Origin: Runella sp. MFBS21
Lineage (GTDB): Bacteria; Bacteroidota; Bacteroidia; Cytophagales; Spirosomataceae
DNA: 64,000 nt
Direction: 5' to 3'
NCBI RefSeq assembly: GCF_029433105.1
Contig: NZ_JARNTW010000009.1
Coordinates: 186,001-250,000 of the forward strand
In this document: positions 44,462 to 53,282 of the stretch, in pieces
Position numbering within the stretch: the stretch's first letter is position 1
Layout: every line of letters starts with the position of its first letter
Made by a program: the position numbers and the translations under genes
The notes under the pieces: generated by a model
Database searches by the model: none
Seen by the model: the letters and a program-made list of their open reading frames with translations, nothing else
What the model was told of the DNA's origin: nothing

Positions 44462-45484
44462 TTATGCCCATACTTGAGTGCCTTCGGTACAGTTTTTACA
44501 CATTTCGATTTCAGACCGTGAGCGTATCAATGATTGTCTAAAATTGCGATAAGCTTCACTTTGCCAGAGGTGCTGAAAAGAGGTTTCGGAAACATCCCCC
44601 AAACGATAATGGGCGTCTTTGTCGAAACAGCAAGGGACCACTTTACCGTCCCAAGTAATCACGCACGAATGCCACATTTTCCAACAATGTCCGTCCATGC
44701 TATTTTTGATTTGATAGCTTCCGTCTGATTGTTGGGCGTAGCGAGAATATTTGTCAATGGTCGGAATGAGCGGGTCGCCTTGCTCATAATCATAGATTTG
44801 GGCGGTTTTGAGGCCAAGTTCATCTACTCCGATTTCGTTTGCCAATTTTTTTACATCCTCAATTTGGTGCTCATTGGGTCGAACCACCAAAAACTGAAAT
44901 ACCACGTGTGGCGTTTTTGATTTCAACAATCGCTTCCATTTGATGATATTGCGCGTCCCGTCGAGTACTTTTTCGAGTTTGCCACCTACTCTATATTGTT
45001 GATACACATCCTGTGTAGTACCATCGATTGAGACAATAAGTCGGTCGAGGCCACTTTCTACCGTGCGGCGCGCTATGGCATCGCTGAGGTAGTGGGCGTT
45101 GGTAGAAGTAGCAGTGTAGATTCCTTTTTGGGAAGCATATTTTACCAGTTCCAAAAACTTAGGATGTAGATAAGGCTCGCCTTGAAAATAAAAGATAAGG
45201 TACAACAACGAATCTGCTAACTCATTGATAGTTTTCTTGAAAAGTGTTTCTTCGAGCATACCCGTAGGTCGCGTAAAGGAGCGTAGTCCACTGGGGCATT
45301 CGGGACAGCGGAGGTTGCAGGAGGTGGTTGGCTCAAAAGAAATACTCATAGGTAGGCCACGATGAATGGCTTTACCCGTAAATTTTGATTCATAAAAACT
45401 ATATATCACTTTGAGGGCATTCCAAATACGCTTGCGAGTGAGTTTGGAAAAAAAATTAAGCCCATCGTTAAAGTTTCGATTCAT
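44462..45484 (-). CDS. Radical SAM/SPASM protein
   Basis: A 340-residue radical S-adenosylmethionine protein with CNLRCPEC (C56, C60, C63) binding the catalytic 4Fe-4S cluster, GEPYLHP as the SAM-binding GGE-like motif, and a C-terminal SPASM region with CWKMWHSC, VPCCF and CKNC ligands for auxiliary clusters. Such proteins mature peptides or other substrates, but no precursor peptide gene was found next to it. I chose ATG 45484 because the longer start at 45523 lies inside the terminator of the upstream gene. It sits 47 bp before the SDR gene on the same strand. Confidence 0.9.
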   Translation of the reverse strand: MNRNFNDGLNFFSKLTRKRIWNALKVIYSFYESKFTGKAIHRGLPMSISFEPTTSCNLRCPECPSGLRSFTRPTGMLEETLFKKTINELADSLLYLIFYFQGEPYLHPKFLELVKYASQKGIYTATSTNAHYLSDAIARRTVESGLDRLIVSIDGTTQDVYQQYRVGGKLEKVLDGTRNIIKWKRLLKSKTPHVVFQFLVVRPNEHQIEDVKKLANEIGVDELGLKTAQIYDYEQGDPLIPTIDKYSRYAQQSDGSYQIKNSMDGHCWKMWHSCVITWDGKVVPCCFDKDAHYRLGDVSETSFQHLWQSEAYRNFRQSLIRSRSEIEMCKNCTEGTQVWA

Positions 45485-45503
45485 CGGCAGGAGTGGAAAT
45501 AAA

Positions 45504-45538
45504 AACTTTCCGAAAGGTAACATATCTTTCGGAAAGTT
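45504..45538 (-). terminator. Terminator of the sugar isomerase gene
   Basis: Perfect 13-bp arms (aactttccgaaag / ctttcggaaagtt), 9-nt loop, followed on the minus strand by TTTTTATTT. It covers the longer possible start of the radical SAM gene. Confidence 0.85.
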
Positions 45539-45584
45539 GGTGATGAATAGGAGAGTTTAGCCCGTATGATTGTTGACCTATTGG

Positions 45585-46511
45585 CTATCCTAAGTATTGG
45601 CGGAGGTAGTTGCGACTGGTCAAAATCGCCGATTTTACATCTTCGATACTTCCTTCGTAAGCTTTGTCTTCTACTTCTATACATACTGGTCCGCGGTAGC
45701 GTACGTCGGTAAGAGCCGCAAAAAATTTACCCCAATTGACATCGCCCAGGCCCGGTAGTTTAGGGCTGTGGTATTCCAAAGGATTGGCCATGATACCTAC
45801 GCGGTCGAGTTTGTCTTTATACACTTTGGCATCTTTGAGGTGGATATGATGCAAGCGGTCTTTGTAATCATAGATGGGTTTGGCTTCGTCCATCATCTGC
45901 CAAATCATGTGCGACGGGTCATAGTTGAGACCCAAAGCTCGGCTAGGGATGATTTCAAACATACGATCCCAAATAGCAGGTGTAGTGGCTAAGTTTTTGC
46001 CGCCGGGCCATTCATCATTGGTAAAAAACATGGGACAGTTTTCGATACCAATTTTGACATTGTGCTCTTCGGCTATTTTGATGATGCTAGGCCAAATCTC
46101 CCCAAAAGTCTTGAGGTTGTCGGTGATATTTTTGGAAGGGTCGCGACCAATAAAGGTATTGACATTGTGTAATCCCAAGCGAGCTGCTGCTTTGATGAGT
46201 TGCTTGATATGTTCTTGATAAAAACTCGCTTTATCAGTATCGGGGTCGAGAGGGTTAGGGTAATATCCTAATCCTGAGATGAAAACGCCTTTTTCTTTGG
46301 CATAATGCATTAGATAGTGAGCATAACTTGTATCCGTCAAAACGCGGTCTACGTCGATGTGAGTAACCCCTGCATACCGACGAGCATCGGCGTTGTTGGT
46401 AGGCCAGCACATGATTTCTACGCAAGAAAATCCATGATTGGCGGCAAAATCTATCACGTGTTCGTAGCCAAAATCGGCTAAAATGGCGCTTACAAATCCA
46501 AGTTTTAACAT
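45585..46511 (-). CDS. Xylose-isomerase-like sugar phosphate isomerase/epimerase
   Basis: A 308-residue TIM-barrel protein of the AP endonuclease 2 / sugar isomerase superfamily. Metal-site residues are visible in GIENCPMF (Glu), [10 protein letters not shown] (Asp, His), HIHLKDAK (His) and VCIEVEDKA (Glu), so the barrel looks catalytic. Family members isomerise or epimerise keto sugars, sugar acids or inositol derivatives; the exact reaction is not evident. I chose ATG 46511, the one giving [15 protein letters not shown]; the upstream frame to 46604 is not family-like. It ends at its own terminator, separate from the fucose genes. Confidence 0.88.
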   Translation of the reverse strand: MLKLGFVSAILADFGYEHVIDFAANHGFSCVEIMCWPTNNADARRYAGVTHIDVDRVLTDTSYAHYLMHYAKEKGVFISGLGYYPNPLDPDTDKASFYQEHIKQLIKAAARLGLHNVNTFIGRDPSKNITDNLKTFGEIWPSIIKIAEEHNVKIGIENCPMFFTNDEWPGGKNLATTPAIWDRMFEIIPSRALGLNYDPSHMIWQMMDEAKPIYDYKDRLHHIHLKDAKVYKDKLDRVGIMANPLEYHSPKLPGLGDVNWGKFFAALTDVRYRGPVCIEVEDKAYEGSIEDVKSAILTSRNYLRQYLG

Positions 46512-46666
46512 ATCTAAGGTTGATTTTTGAATTGGGCTGCAACTTACTAAAAACCGTTTGGAGAAATTATAATATTCCCGAAAAAACGAAATAAGCGCAA
46601 GCATAGGGGAAAAAACAGCATAGATTGTCTTTGGTTTAAAACATACAAGCCATTAAAATAAAACCT

Positions 46667-47878
46667 ATGAAAACAACTACAGCTGCTACGGCCACGGAGC
46701 GTTTATTGATAGTGGATGGTCTACGAGGATTTGCCCTTTTTGGAATTTTGATTGCTCATATCACGTATTGGTTCAATGCCGGGCCTATGCCGGATGGTGT
46801 TATTCAAAAATTTGACGGTATTCCTTTTCAAATTGCGGCGACTTTCGAAGGGATTTTTGTCTCGGGCAAATTCTACACATTTTTCTCTTTTTTGTTTGGC
46901 TTGAGCTTTGCTCTTCAAATGAAAAGCCGTGATTTTACGATAGCGCGTTTTGGGTGGCGACTGTGTTTGTTAGGGCTGATTGGGCTCATTCATAGTCTGC
47001 ATTGGAGAGGTGATATTTTGAGTATATATTTTGTGGTAGGCCTGGTAATGATACCCCTGCGACGACTAACGGACAAATGGCTGGTAGTACTGGCTTTTTT
47101 GTTAATACTTAATCTCCCAAGCCGTATTCGAGAAGTATATCATTGGATAAAGCCTGTAGCTGAAGCAAGTCCTCAACAGCGAAAAATAGAAGAAGCCAAT
47201 ACCCGCCAATATTGGGATATGCTTAAAAGCGGAAATTATGTGGAGCTGATAAAATCCAATATTCCAGCGATTGCCACCAAGTTTGATTTTCAATTTGACA
47301 GTGGAAGGATATATATCACTTTAGGATATTTTTTGTTGGGGCTGTTAGCTGGGCGTCGCCGATGGTTTGCTGATTTGAGTGAAAATCGTTCTTTTTTGAG
47401 AAGATGGTTTAAAATAAGCGGTTGGGCTACACTCGGGATTATTGCCGTGGCGGTTCCGTTTGGACTGATGTTTGGACAAGGTCCGCCCAAACCTTGGTTC
47501 AACATAGTGATGGGCACCCTTTTTGACGCTCACAGTATGTTTTTGACATTTTTCTATATCACTGGCATGACGCACCTTTTGCAAAAGAAAAGTTGGGCGA
47601 GTTTGCTCCAACACTTCTCAGTGATTGGCAAACTCGCCCTTACTTCTTATTTAGGCCAAACCTTGATTGGAATTGTGCTTTTCTACGGCCTAGGTTTCAA
47701 TCTTTTAGGGGAAATCAACCCGTGGATATGTTTGCTCTTGACTTTTCCAGTCTATGGTTTGCAAGTGGTGTTTAGTCATTGGTGGCTTTCCAAATTCTAT
47801 TATGGCCCTGTCGAATGGCTCTGGCGGTCGCTTACTTATGGCCGCTGGCAGCCTATGAGACGGGTAATTATATCTTGA
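46667..47878 (+). CDS. DUF418 (YeiB-like) membrane protein
   Basis: A 403-residue inner-membrane protein with about ten helices, of the DUF418 family. The N-terminal RLLIVDGLRGFALFGILIAH and the C-terminal half with SVIGKLALTSYLGQTLIG and WLSKFYYGPVEWLWRSLTYGR are diagnostic. Relatives include E. coli YeiB; acyltransferase-like roles are suspected but not shown. Its stop codon overlaps the end of the convergent gene by 11 bp, so there is no intergenic terminator. Confidence 0.9.
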   Translation: MKTTTAATATERLLIVDGLRGFALFGILIAHITYWFNAGPMPDGVIQKFDGIPFQIAATFEGIFVSGKFYTFFSFLFGLSFALQMKSRDFTIARFGWRLCLLGLIGLIHSLHWRGDILSIYFVVGLVMIPLRRLTDKWLVVLAFLLILNLPSRIREVYHWIKPVAEASPQQRKIEEANTRQYWDMLKSGNYVELIKSNIPAIATKFDFQFDSGRIYITLGYFLLGLLAGRRRWFADLSENRSFLRRWFKISGWATLGIIAVAVPFGLMFGQGPPKPWFNIVMGTLFDAHSMFLTFFYITGMTHLLQKKSWASLLQHFSVIGKLALTSYLGQTLIGIVLFYGLGFNLLGEINPWICLLLTFPVYGLQVVFSHWWLSKFYYGPVEWLWRSLTYGRWQPMRRVIIS

Positions 47879-50800
47879 TCTTTTTGACCGTGAAAGGAAA
47901 ACAATGCTCTGTCGGACAGAAACACTCTTCAATCACGACGATAGGACAACAAGTTTCGGTAGGGCATTCCTTTTCGGCAATTTCGACGGTGTATTCACCA
48001 GGGATCGTTACTTCTAGAGAAGCACTGTTGGCATTTTCTATTCTTTCTCCATCTTTGAACCATTGGTAAGTATTGTATCCAGAGGGAGCTTGAATCAATA
48101 CTTTTTCTTGCCGAGCAGTGCAAAGCGGAATCGGAATACTGACGCAGGCGGTTGCATAGTCATTTTCGGTTTTGGAAAAATTGCCTGGAGTAGAGTTGGG
48201 GTCATTGCCGAAAGCACTGATGATTTCGGCTTCATTACAGAGTAAACCATGGGCAAAGCCGCCGTTTCCGTTTATCTTAACCGTGAGGGTAAGAGTATCC
48301 TGCTGCCCTGATAGTAGTTTTAGAGGCCCCCAGAGATGGGTAGTGGGGTTGTAAGTACCTTGAGAAGCTAAGGCCGAGAGAAGCGTAAAGTTTTGTAACA
48401 AAGTATCCGCAACCATTACACTATCGGCGGTGCCTTCAAGGGCATCGTTCCGTACAATCAACTGAAATATTGCCGTATCTCCCAGGGCTCTTACACAATT
48501 ACCCATAATGATTTTTTGTAGTCCCAAATCAATATCAGGAATTTCGAGGGCTTTTAATGTAAGACCAAAATCAAGACTGAAATTGGTTTGGGCATTATCT
48601 CCCGTAAAAATCTTTGCTACTATCTGCGACGAATCAGCGTTGTACTCAGCATCGGAGTCTCTTAAGTAGCTTAGGGCGTCGCCCTTTACTTTTAACGGAG
48701 CTACAGTGAGCGTATCTTTTAATTTGACAAAATAATTTGCAACGCTAAATGCTTTTAAAGTGGCTGTTGGCGGTGGTGGTGAAAGTAAAGAGGAAGGGAT
48801 TTCTTGGTTAAGGTCAATCCTTACTTCATATGGATTATTTCTTTTAAGCCCCCCAGCTACGTTTTGGTCGTTGAAATAATACTGTCCTCCATTGGAAGTA
48901 GTATCGCGGGCTACCTCAATACCTTCGTTTTGCATATCGTGTAAGGTAATGATTACGTTGTCCAGTAGTCCTTCGTTGGCTTCTTGAATACCATCTCTGT
49001 TGGTATCATACCATAAGATATTGCCAATTTCGAGCGGCGCACTTTCACAGATTCCGGCCAAATCGCCCACTCCACCCGATTTGCCTAATGAACCAGGGCT
49101 GTTAGCATATACTGCAAAAGCTCTTTTACGTTTTCCTGTTTTGGTATCAAAAGCCACAAAGCCTGTCGCTAAATAAGTAGCATGTAGTGGGTCAAGGGCT
49201 GAAATGAGTACTTCTTGCTGTCCTGCAATTTTGAAAAGTCCGCCATTGGTAATTTCGGCATGACCTACATCTCCGTTGCCATTGAGCCAATAGTCTTCAC
49301 AAAAAAATTCTCCTCCCCCTGGACCGGAGTCGCTGTCAACTCCACATCCAACGAGGGTTCCAGAATGTGCGTTGTTTTCGAGTTCGTAGGAACCATCACC
49401 TCGGCGTTGAGCACGTACCAAATCTCCACTCATAAATCCATAATAATGGAGCGTATCATCTACTGCAATACCTGGCTGAGCTTGACCCGTCTGTAATCCA
49501 AGCCTATCCATAAAAGCTAAAATAAGGGAACCATCATCATCAAATTCAATATCGGAAAGGATAGCTTGCGGATAAACGGCAAAAGCAGCCACAGGGTCAG
49601 GATTGCCATTGGGATAGTTGCACTGTTTAGGGAAAATATTGGTCCAAGGTTTCCAGGTCTTGATTGTATCACAGCCTTGTGTATTATCAATAGGTCCACG
49701 AGGATAACCCAAATCAAACTGGAATATATTTCTATAAGTAGTGGTTTTGGGGTTGAACTCATAGACAGCGGCTTTCAAATCTGCTATTTTTTGGGAAGTT
49801 TCGGCGGTACATACGACTCCTAAGTACAGCTTTCCACGGTAATATTTGAGCCCCCAAGGCACATATTCATTATTGGAGCAGTCGGGGTGAGGAATATTAA
49901 AAGAGGTAGTTTTGGCTTCCTCAGCACTTGCAGGTGCAGCGAGTGGCTTTCCTACCAAAAAACTGTAAAGCTTTTGGTCATAAAGATTGATTACATACAG
50001 GGTATCTTGATTAGCCGAAAATTGGGAGCCACCTATTCCTATTTTTCCTGCTTTATGAAAAGCCAATGAGTCGCGGCTAAATTCGGTTTTGTCAGCTGGT
50101 AAAATATTGACGCCAGTCGAATCAATATGAGGGTCAGGGCCAGTGTCAATACCAATAGTTTTGATATCTAAGAAATTAGAGACTTGATTGGTTTTAAGAT
50201 CAATCGAATAGTACCCTCCTGTACCTAATGGGCCTAGTCCGACGTGTCTTCGAGTAATAGCTGCTACCAACAATAGATTTGAAGAACGCTGATAAGCTGC
50301 AATCCAAGTGGCACCGATGGTTTTGGCCGTGGCCAGTTTTTGCATCGACATGTCATCTTCTCCGGCCAAGCCCGATGCCGTATAATCAAATACCACTAGG
50401 GCAGGGTCTGGGCCTGCGGTGCCATCTTTGAGGGGATCTCCCATGGCATAGCAGGCAGTTACGATTTTGACTTCGCTGCCTGCACGACAAAATTCATCAT
50501 CATTGAAAATACCAAGGTCAATCTGGGTAGCTGGAGCTTGTACAAACCTTACCTCTGTACCATTTTGAGGTCCTACGAGGGATACAAAAAAAGTAGGAGG
50601 AAAATCAGAGAATTCGATGCGGGCAAGGGTACCAGGAGGAACTTGAGTATCATCAAACTCATAATGCCCGCTAGAATCAGTGAAAGCGACGAGAGGAGTA
50701 GAATTGCCAACAATAAAGAGTTGGACTTTTACGTCCGAAATTCCCCTTTCAATTGGGTTTTCGAGGGTGCGGGTTCCGCTGGCGTCAAAATCGCCATAGA

Positions 50801-50915
50801 CCATTCCAGAAACTTGAGCTTTGATAGAAAGGTGTAGCCCTAAAGAGAGAATGAACAAACATGTGCTAGCCCACACCTTTGGAGAGGCAGAGAGCCATTG
50901 TAGAGATAATCTCAT
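47868..50915 (-). CDS. Large secreted SdrD-B-domain protein
   Basis: A 1015-residue exported protein: signal peptide (LFILSLGLHLSIKAQ), an SdrD-B-like beta domain at about 35-130 (GMVYGDFDASGTRTLE with a second part GHYEFDDTQVPPGT), a beta-rich propeller-like region (about 140-620), a second SdrD-B domain at about 635-760 (IGNILWYDTNRDGIQEANEG), a DUF11-like repeat (about 780-900) and a C-terminal Ig-like/Cys-rich part ending VKKIKI. Calcium-binding DxDxDG-type loops are seen in the SdrD-B domains. No T9SS sorting tail was recognised. Adhesion or surface structure is a likely role. Confidence 0.85.
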   Translation of the reverse strand: MRLSLQWLSASPKVWASTCLFILSLGLHLSIKAQVSGMVYGDFDASGTRTLENPIERGISDVKVQLFIVGNSTPLVAFTDSSGHYEFDDTQVPPGTLARIEFSDFPPTFFVSLVGPQNGTEVRFVQAPATQIDLGIFNDDEFCRAGSEVKIVTACYAMGDPLKDGTAGPDPALVVFDYTASGLAGEDDMSMQKLATAKTIGATWIAAYQRSSNLLLVAAITRRHVGLGPLGTGGYYSIDLKTNQVSNFLDIKTIGIDTGPDPHIDSTGVNILPADKTEFSRDSLAFHKAGKIGIGGSQFSANQDTLYVINLYDQKLYSFLVGKPLAAPASAEEAKTTSFNIPHPDCSNNEYVPWGLKYYRGKLYLGVVCTAETSQKIADLKAAVYEFNPKTTTYRNIFQFDLGYPRGPIDNTQGCDTIKTWKPWTNIFPKQCNYPNGNPDPVAAFAVYPQAILSDIEFDDDGSLILAFMDRLGLQTGQAQPGIAVDDTLHYYGFMSGDLVRAQRRGDGSYELENNAHSGTLVGCGVDSDSGPGGGEFFCEDYWLNGNGDVGHAEITNGGLFKIAGQQEVLISALDPLHATYLATGFVAFDTKTGKRKRAFAVYANSPGSLGKSGGVGDLAGICESAPLEIGNILWYDTNRDGIQEANEGLLDNVIITLHDMQNEGIEVARDTTSNGGQYYFNDQNVAGGLKRNNPYEVRIDLNQEIPSSLLSPPPPTATLKAFSVANYFVKLKDTLTVAPLKVKGDALSYLRDSDAEYNADSSQIVAKIFTGDNAQTNFSLDFGLTLKALEIPDIDLGLQKIIMGNCVRALGDTAIFQLIVRNDALEGTADSVMVADTLLQNFTLLSALASQGTYNPTTHLWGPLKLLSGQQDTLTLTVKINGNGGFAHGLLCNEAEIISAFGNDPNSTPGNFSKTENDYATACVSIPIPLCTARQEKVLIQAPSGYNTYQWFKDGERIENANSASLEVTIPGEYTVEIAEKECPTETCCPIVVIEECFCPTEHCFPFTVKKIKI

Positions 50916-51724
50916 TGCTTTAGATAATTAACGTTTGAGTAATAGGGTTAAGTGCCGCTGGCTAAAATGGCTGGATAGAGAGGTTATTTTTAACCAGTGC
51001 TAGTACTTTGAAAATTGGTAAAATTGATGAACTTTGGTTTATTGTAACTAAATGAAATACTAGGTCTGTATTGGTAGATACAAACCATTCTTATTCCTTC
51101 TTTGAAGAAGGAAGGTTCAAAAATTAAATGTTTATTAAGCCCTAAATTAACTATAAGTAGGGCAAACTAGCTTGAGAAGGATGATATCAGCACGTATAGA
51201 TACAAGTCATCATTTCGTCAAGAACTTTAGCAAAATTTTTTCAATCTGTTAGGTTGCCTATTCGGCATATATTGAAAGTCAAATATCCTGCCACATACAT
51301 TAAATAGTGAGGAATTGAAGTTGAAAAATTAAAGTAATTTGTATGTGCTTGATTTCTAGTGGTTTTGAAGGCGGGGTGTAAAGGGGGAGATATACTTATA
51401 TTAAAATAAATATACTAAAATTTAAACAAATATGCTGTATTTTAGTTGTCTCAAAATCCCGCAAAAATGATGCCAATCGTGGTTTTAATGTATTGATTTT
51501 AAACAGAATAATAGAAATGAGTTTAGACTTGAAGCACTAAATGGAATTCATGAGAAATAAAATAAAAAACATAAATATACCATAAAGATACTACTGGTCT
51601 ATTAGCTAGATATTATCTCTTTTAAGGATTTTATTGAAAATTGAAAAAGTTTTGATTGGTTCGATTATTAAACTAATGCTGACAAAATGAATATTCCAAA
51701 AGAATCTCACCGTACGTATAAAAG
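50916..51724. other. AT-rich 809-bp intergenic region
   Basis: Between divergent genes. It should hold the promoters of both, but I see no convincing TAnnTTTG box, hairpin terminator, RNA gene or coding frame above about 25 codons. One 22-codon frame at 51181 follows an AG-rich stretch but has no further support. Confidence 0.5.
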
Positions 51725-52273
51725 ATGCCTAATTCGATAGTGTTTAATCTCCGTCGCTGGCAATCTGGCGATGAAGCCTCACTCGTAAAATATGCCAATA
51801 ACTATGATATTTGGCGCAATGTGAGGGATGTATTTCCATATCCTTATACTTACGCAGATGCGCAAGATTGGATACATCTTTGTGAAAAAGAAAAACAGCC
51901 AACGGTATTTGCGATAGAGGTGGCGGGAGAGGCTGTGGGAGGTATAGGGATTGTGTTGGGCAAAGATATTTACCGTTGCAATGCTGAGATTGGATATTGG
52001 CTTGGACAGCCTTTTTGGGGGAAGGGTATCATGACACAAGCTGTCATAGAAGTGACCGCTTACGCTTTTAGACAGTTTCCCGTACAAAGGATATTTGCGG
52101 GTATATTTGACTATAATTTGGCTTCTATGAAGGTACTTCAAAAAGCTGGTTATGAAAGAGAGGCTATCTTGAAAAAATCTTTGTGTAAAGAGAAAAACTT
52201 ATATGATGAGCATATCTATACTACTTTTAGACCAAAAAAGCCAAAGACCGAACCTACCTTGACTTCTCAATAG
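51725..52273 (+). CDS. GNAT-family N-acetyltransferase (RimJ/RimL type)
   Basis: A 182-residue acetyltransferase of the RimJ/RimL subgroup. The acetyl-CoA motif is IGYWLGQPFWGKGIMTQA, followed by RIFAGIFDYNLASMKVLQKAGY, the standard C-terminal signature. The N-terminal LRRWQSGDEASLVKYANNYDI is typical of bacterial members. Substrates in this group include N-terminal amines of ribosomal proteins and small amines. It is followed by smpB with a probable promoter in between. Confidence 0.9.
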   Translation: MPNSIVFNLRRWQSGDEASLVKYANNYDIWRNVRDVFPYPYTYADAQDWIHLCEKEKQPTVFAIEVAGEAVGGIGIVLGKDIYRCNAEIGYWLGQPFWGKGIMTQAVIEVTAYAFRQFPVQRIFAGIFDYNLASMKVLQKAGYEREAILKKSLCKEKNLYDEHIYTTFRPKKPKTEPTLTSQ

Positions 52274-52287
52274 TTTCTGGAATTTAG

Positions 52288-52295
52288 TACCTTTG
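52288..52295 (+). promoter_or_regulatory. Probable -7 box of smpB
   Basis: TACCTTTG matches TAnnTTTG about 70 bp before the smpB ATG, just after the GNAT stop. No -33 TTTG at standard spacing. Confidence 0.45.
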
Positions 52296-52364
52296 CAATC
52301 CTTTTGTGAACCTATTTCACCCAAAAACGTTCCCCTGTTTACCTGTAAACCAAGAAGGTAAGAA

Positions 52365-52805
52365 ATGAGTAAAAAAATTAATATAAGTAATCGCCGCGCT
52401 TCTTTTGAGTACTTCTTTTTGGAGACTTATACGGCAGGCGTAGTATTGACAGGCACTGAAATCAAATCGATTCGTGAAGGAAAAGTTAATTTGACGGATG
52501 CCTACTGTATCTTCCAAGATGGGGAGTTGTTAGTGCATCATTTGCATATTTCCCCCTACGAAAAAGGTACCTATGCTAATCATAATCCGACTCGTGACCG
52601 AAAGCTTTTATTGCAAAAACGTGAACTCAAAAAACTCGCTTCTAAACTCAAAGACCAGGGGCTGACTATCGTTCCGACGCGTCTTTTTATCAATGACAAA
52701 GGCCTAGCCAAAATCGATATAGCCCTTGCCAAAGGTAAAAAGCTCTACGACAAACGCGAAACCATCAAAGAACGAGACATCAAACGTAGTCGTGACGAAT
52801 CGTAG
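52365..52805 (+). CDS. smpB: SsrA-binding protein SmpB
   Basis: SmpB binds tmRNA and brings it to stalled ribosomes for trans-translation. The 146 residues match the family: [63 protein letters not shown] and the C-terminal basic tail [19 protein letters not shown] that folds in the mRNA path. All conserved blocks are present. The mosaic repeat begins at the end of this gene, so its 3' flank is unusual. Confidence 0.97.
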   Translation: MSKKINISNRRASFEYFFLETYTAGVVLTGTEIKSIREGKVNLTDAYCIFQDGELLVHHLHISPYEKGTYANHNPTRDRKLLLQKRELKKLASKLKDQGLTIVPTRLFINDKGLAKIDIALAKGKKLYDKRETIKERDIKRSRDES

Positions 52806-53193
52806 GGGCAGGCCTTGCGTCTGCCCCAATGTGCGTCTGCCCCAATTTGCGTTTGTCCTAATGTGTAATGTGCGTCTGCCCAAAAATGGTAATAAAATGT
52901 GTTTGGGTCAATGTGCGTCTGTCCAAAAATGGTAAAAAAAATTCGGTAGGGGCAGGCCTTGCGTCTGCCCAATTTGCGTCTGCCCTAATTTGCGTCTGCC
53001 CAATTTGCGTCCGCCCAATTTGCGTCTGCCCAATTTGCGTCCGCCCCAAAATGGCATTAAAATGCGTTTGGTCAATCCTTGCGTTTACCGGAAAATGGCA
53101 ATAAAATGCGGTAGGGGCAGACATAACAATACATGTAGGGACAAATGCAAGGCCTGGAGCAGACGCAAGGGCAGACGCAAGGCCTGCCCCTAC
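52802..53193. repeat. Mosaic repeat bounded by perfect 25-bp inverted ends
   Basis: The ends, gtaggggcaggccttgcgtc + tgccc at 52802-52826 and its complement at 53169-53193, are a perfect inverted repeat; a third direct copy lies at 52946-52970. Inside are at least five 15-bp units of aatttgcgtctgccc type (about 52956-53047, with ccg variants) and four copies of an aaaatggcaataaaatgcg-like unit. Repeats of this gtaggggca...-type are scattered in some bacterial genomes. It has no protein-coding role that I can support; plus-strand frames through it are repeat translations. Confidence 0.85.
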
Positions 53194-53249
53194 CTTGATT
53201 ACATTATTTCTAATAAAATTTTCCATTCTCCATTCCCGTACTATTTTAC

Positions 53250-53257
53250 TAATTTTG
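53250..53257 (+). promoter_or_regulatory. Possible -7 box of metG
   Basis: TAATTTTG matches TAnnTTTG, 25 bp before the metG ATG and just outside the mosaic repeat. Confidence 0.45.
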
Positions 53258-53282
53258 CCCCTCAAATTTGACAAAATACATC

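Noticed and set aside
51181-51250. 22-codon frame after an AG-rich stretch in the long intergenic region
   Set aside because: Too short, no similarity, no promoter; the AG-rich bases fit the local composition.
52726-53274. Open frames on both strands through the mosaic repeat (60-138 codons)
   Set aside because: They only translate the repeat units, giving RPICVCP- or GRTQIGQT-type repeats, and have no independent support.
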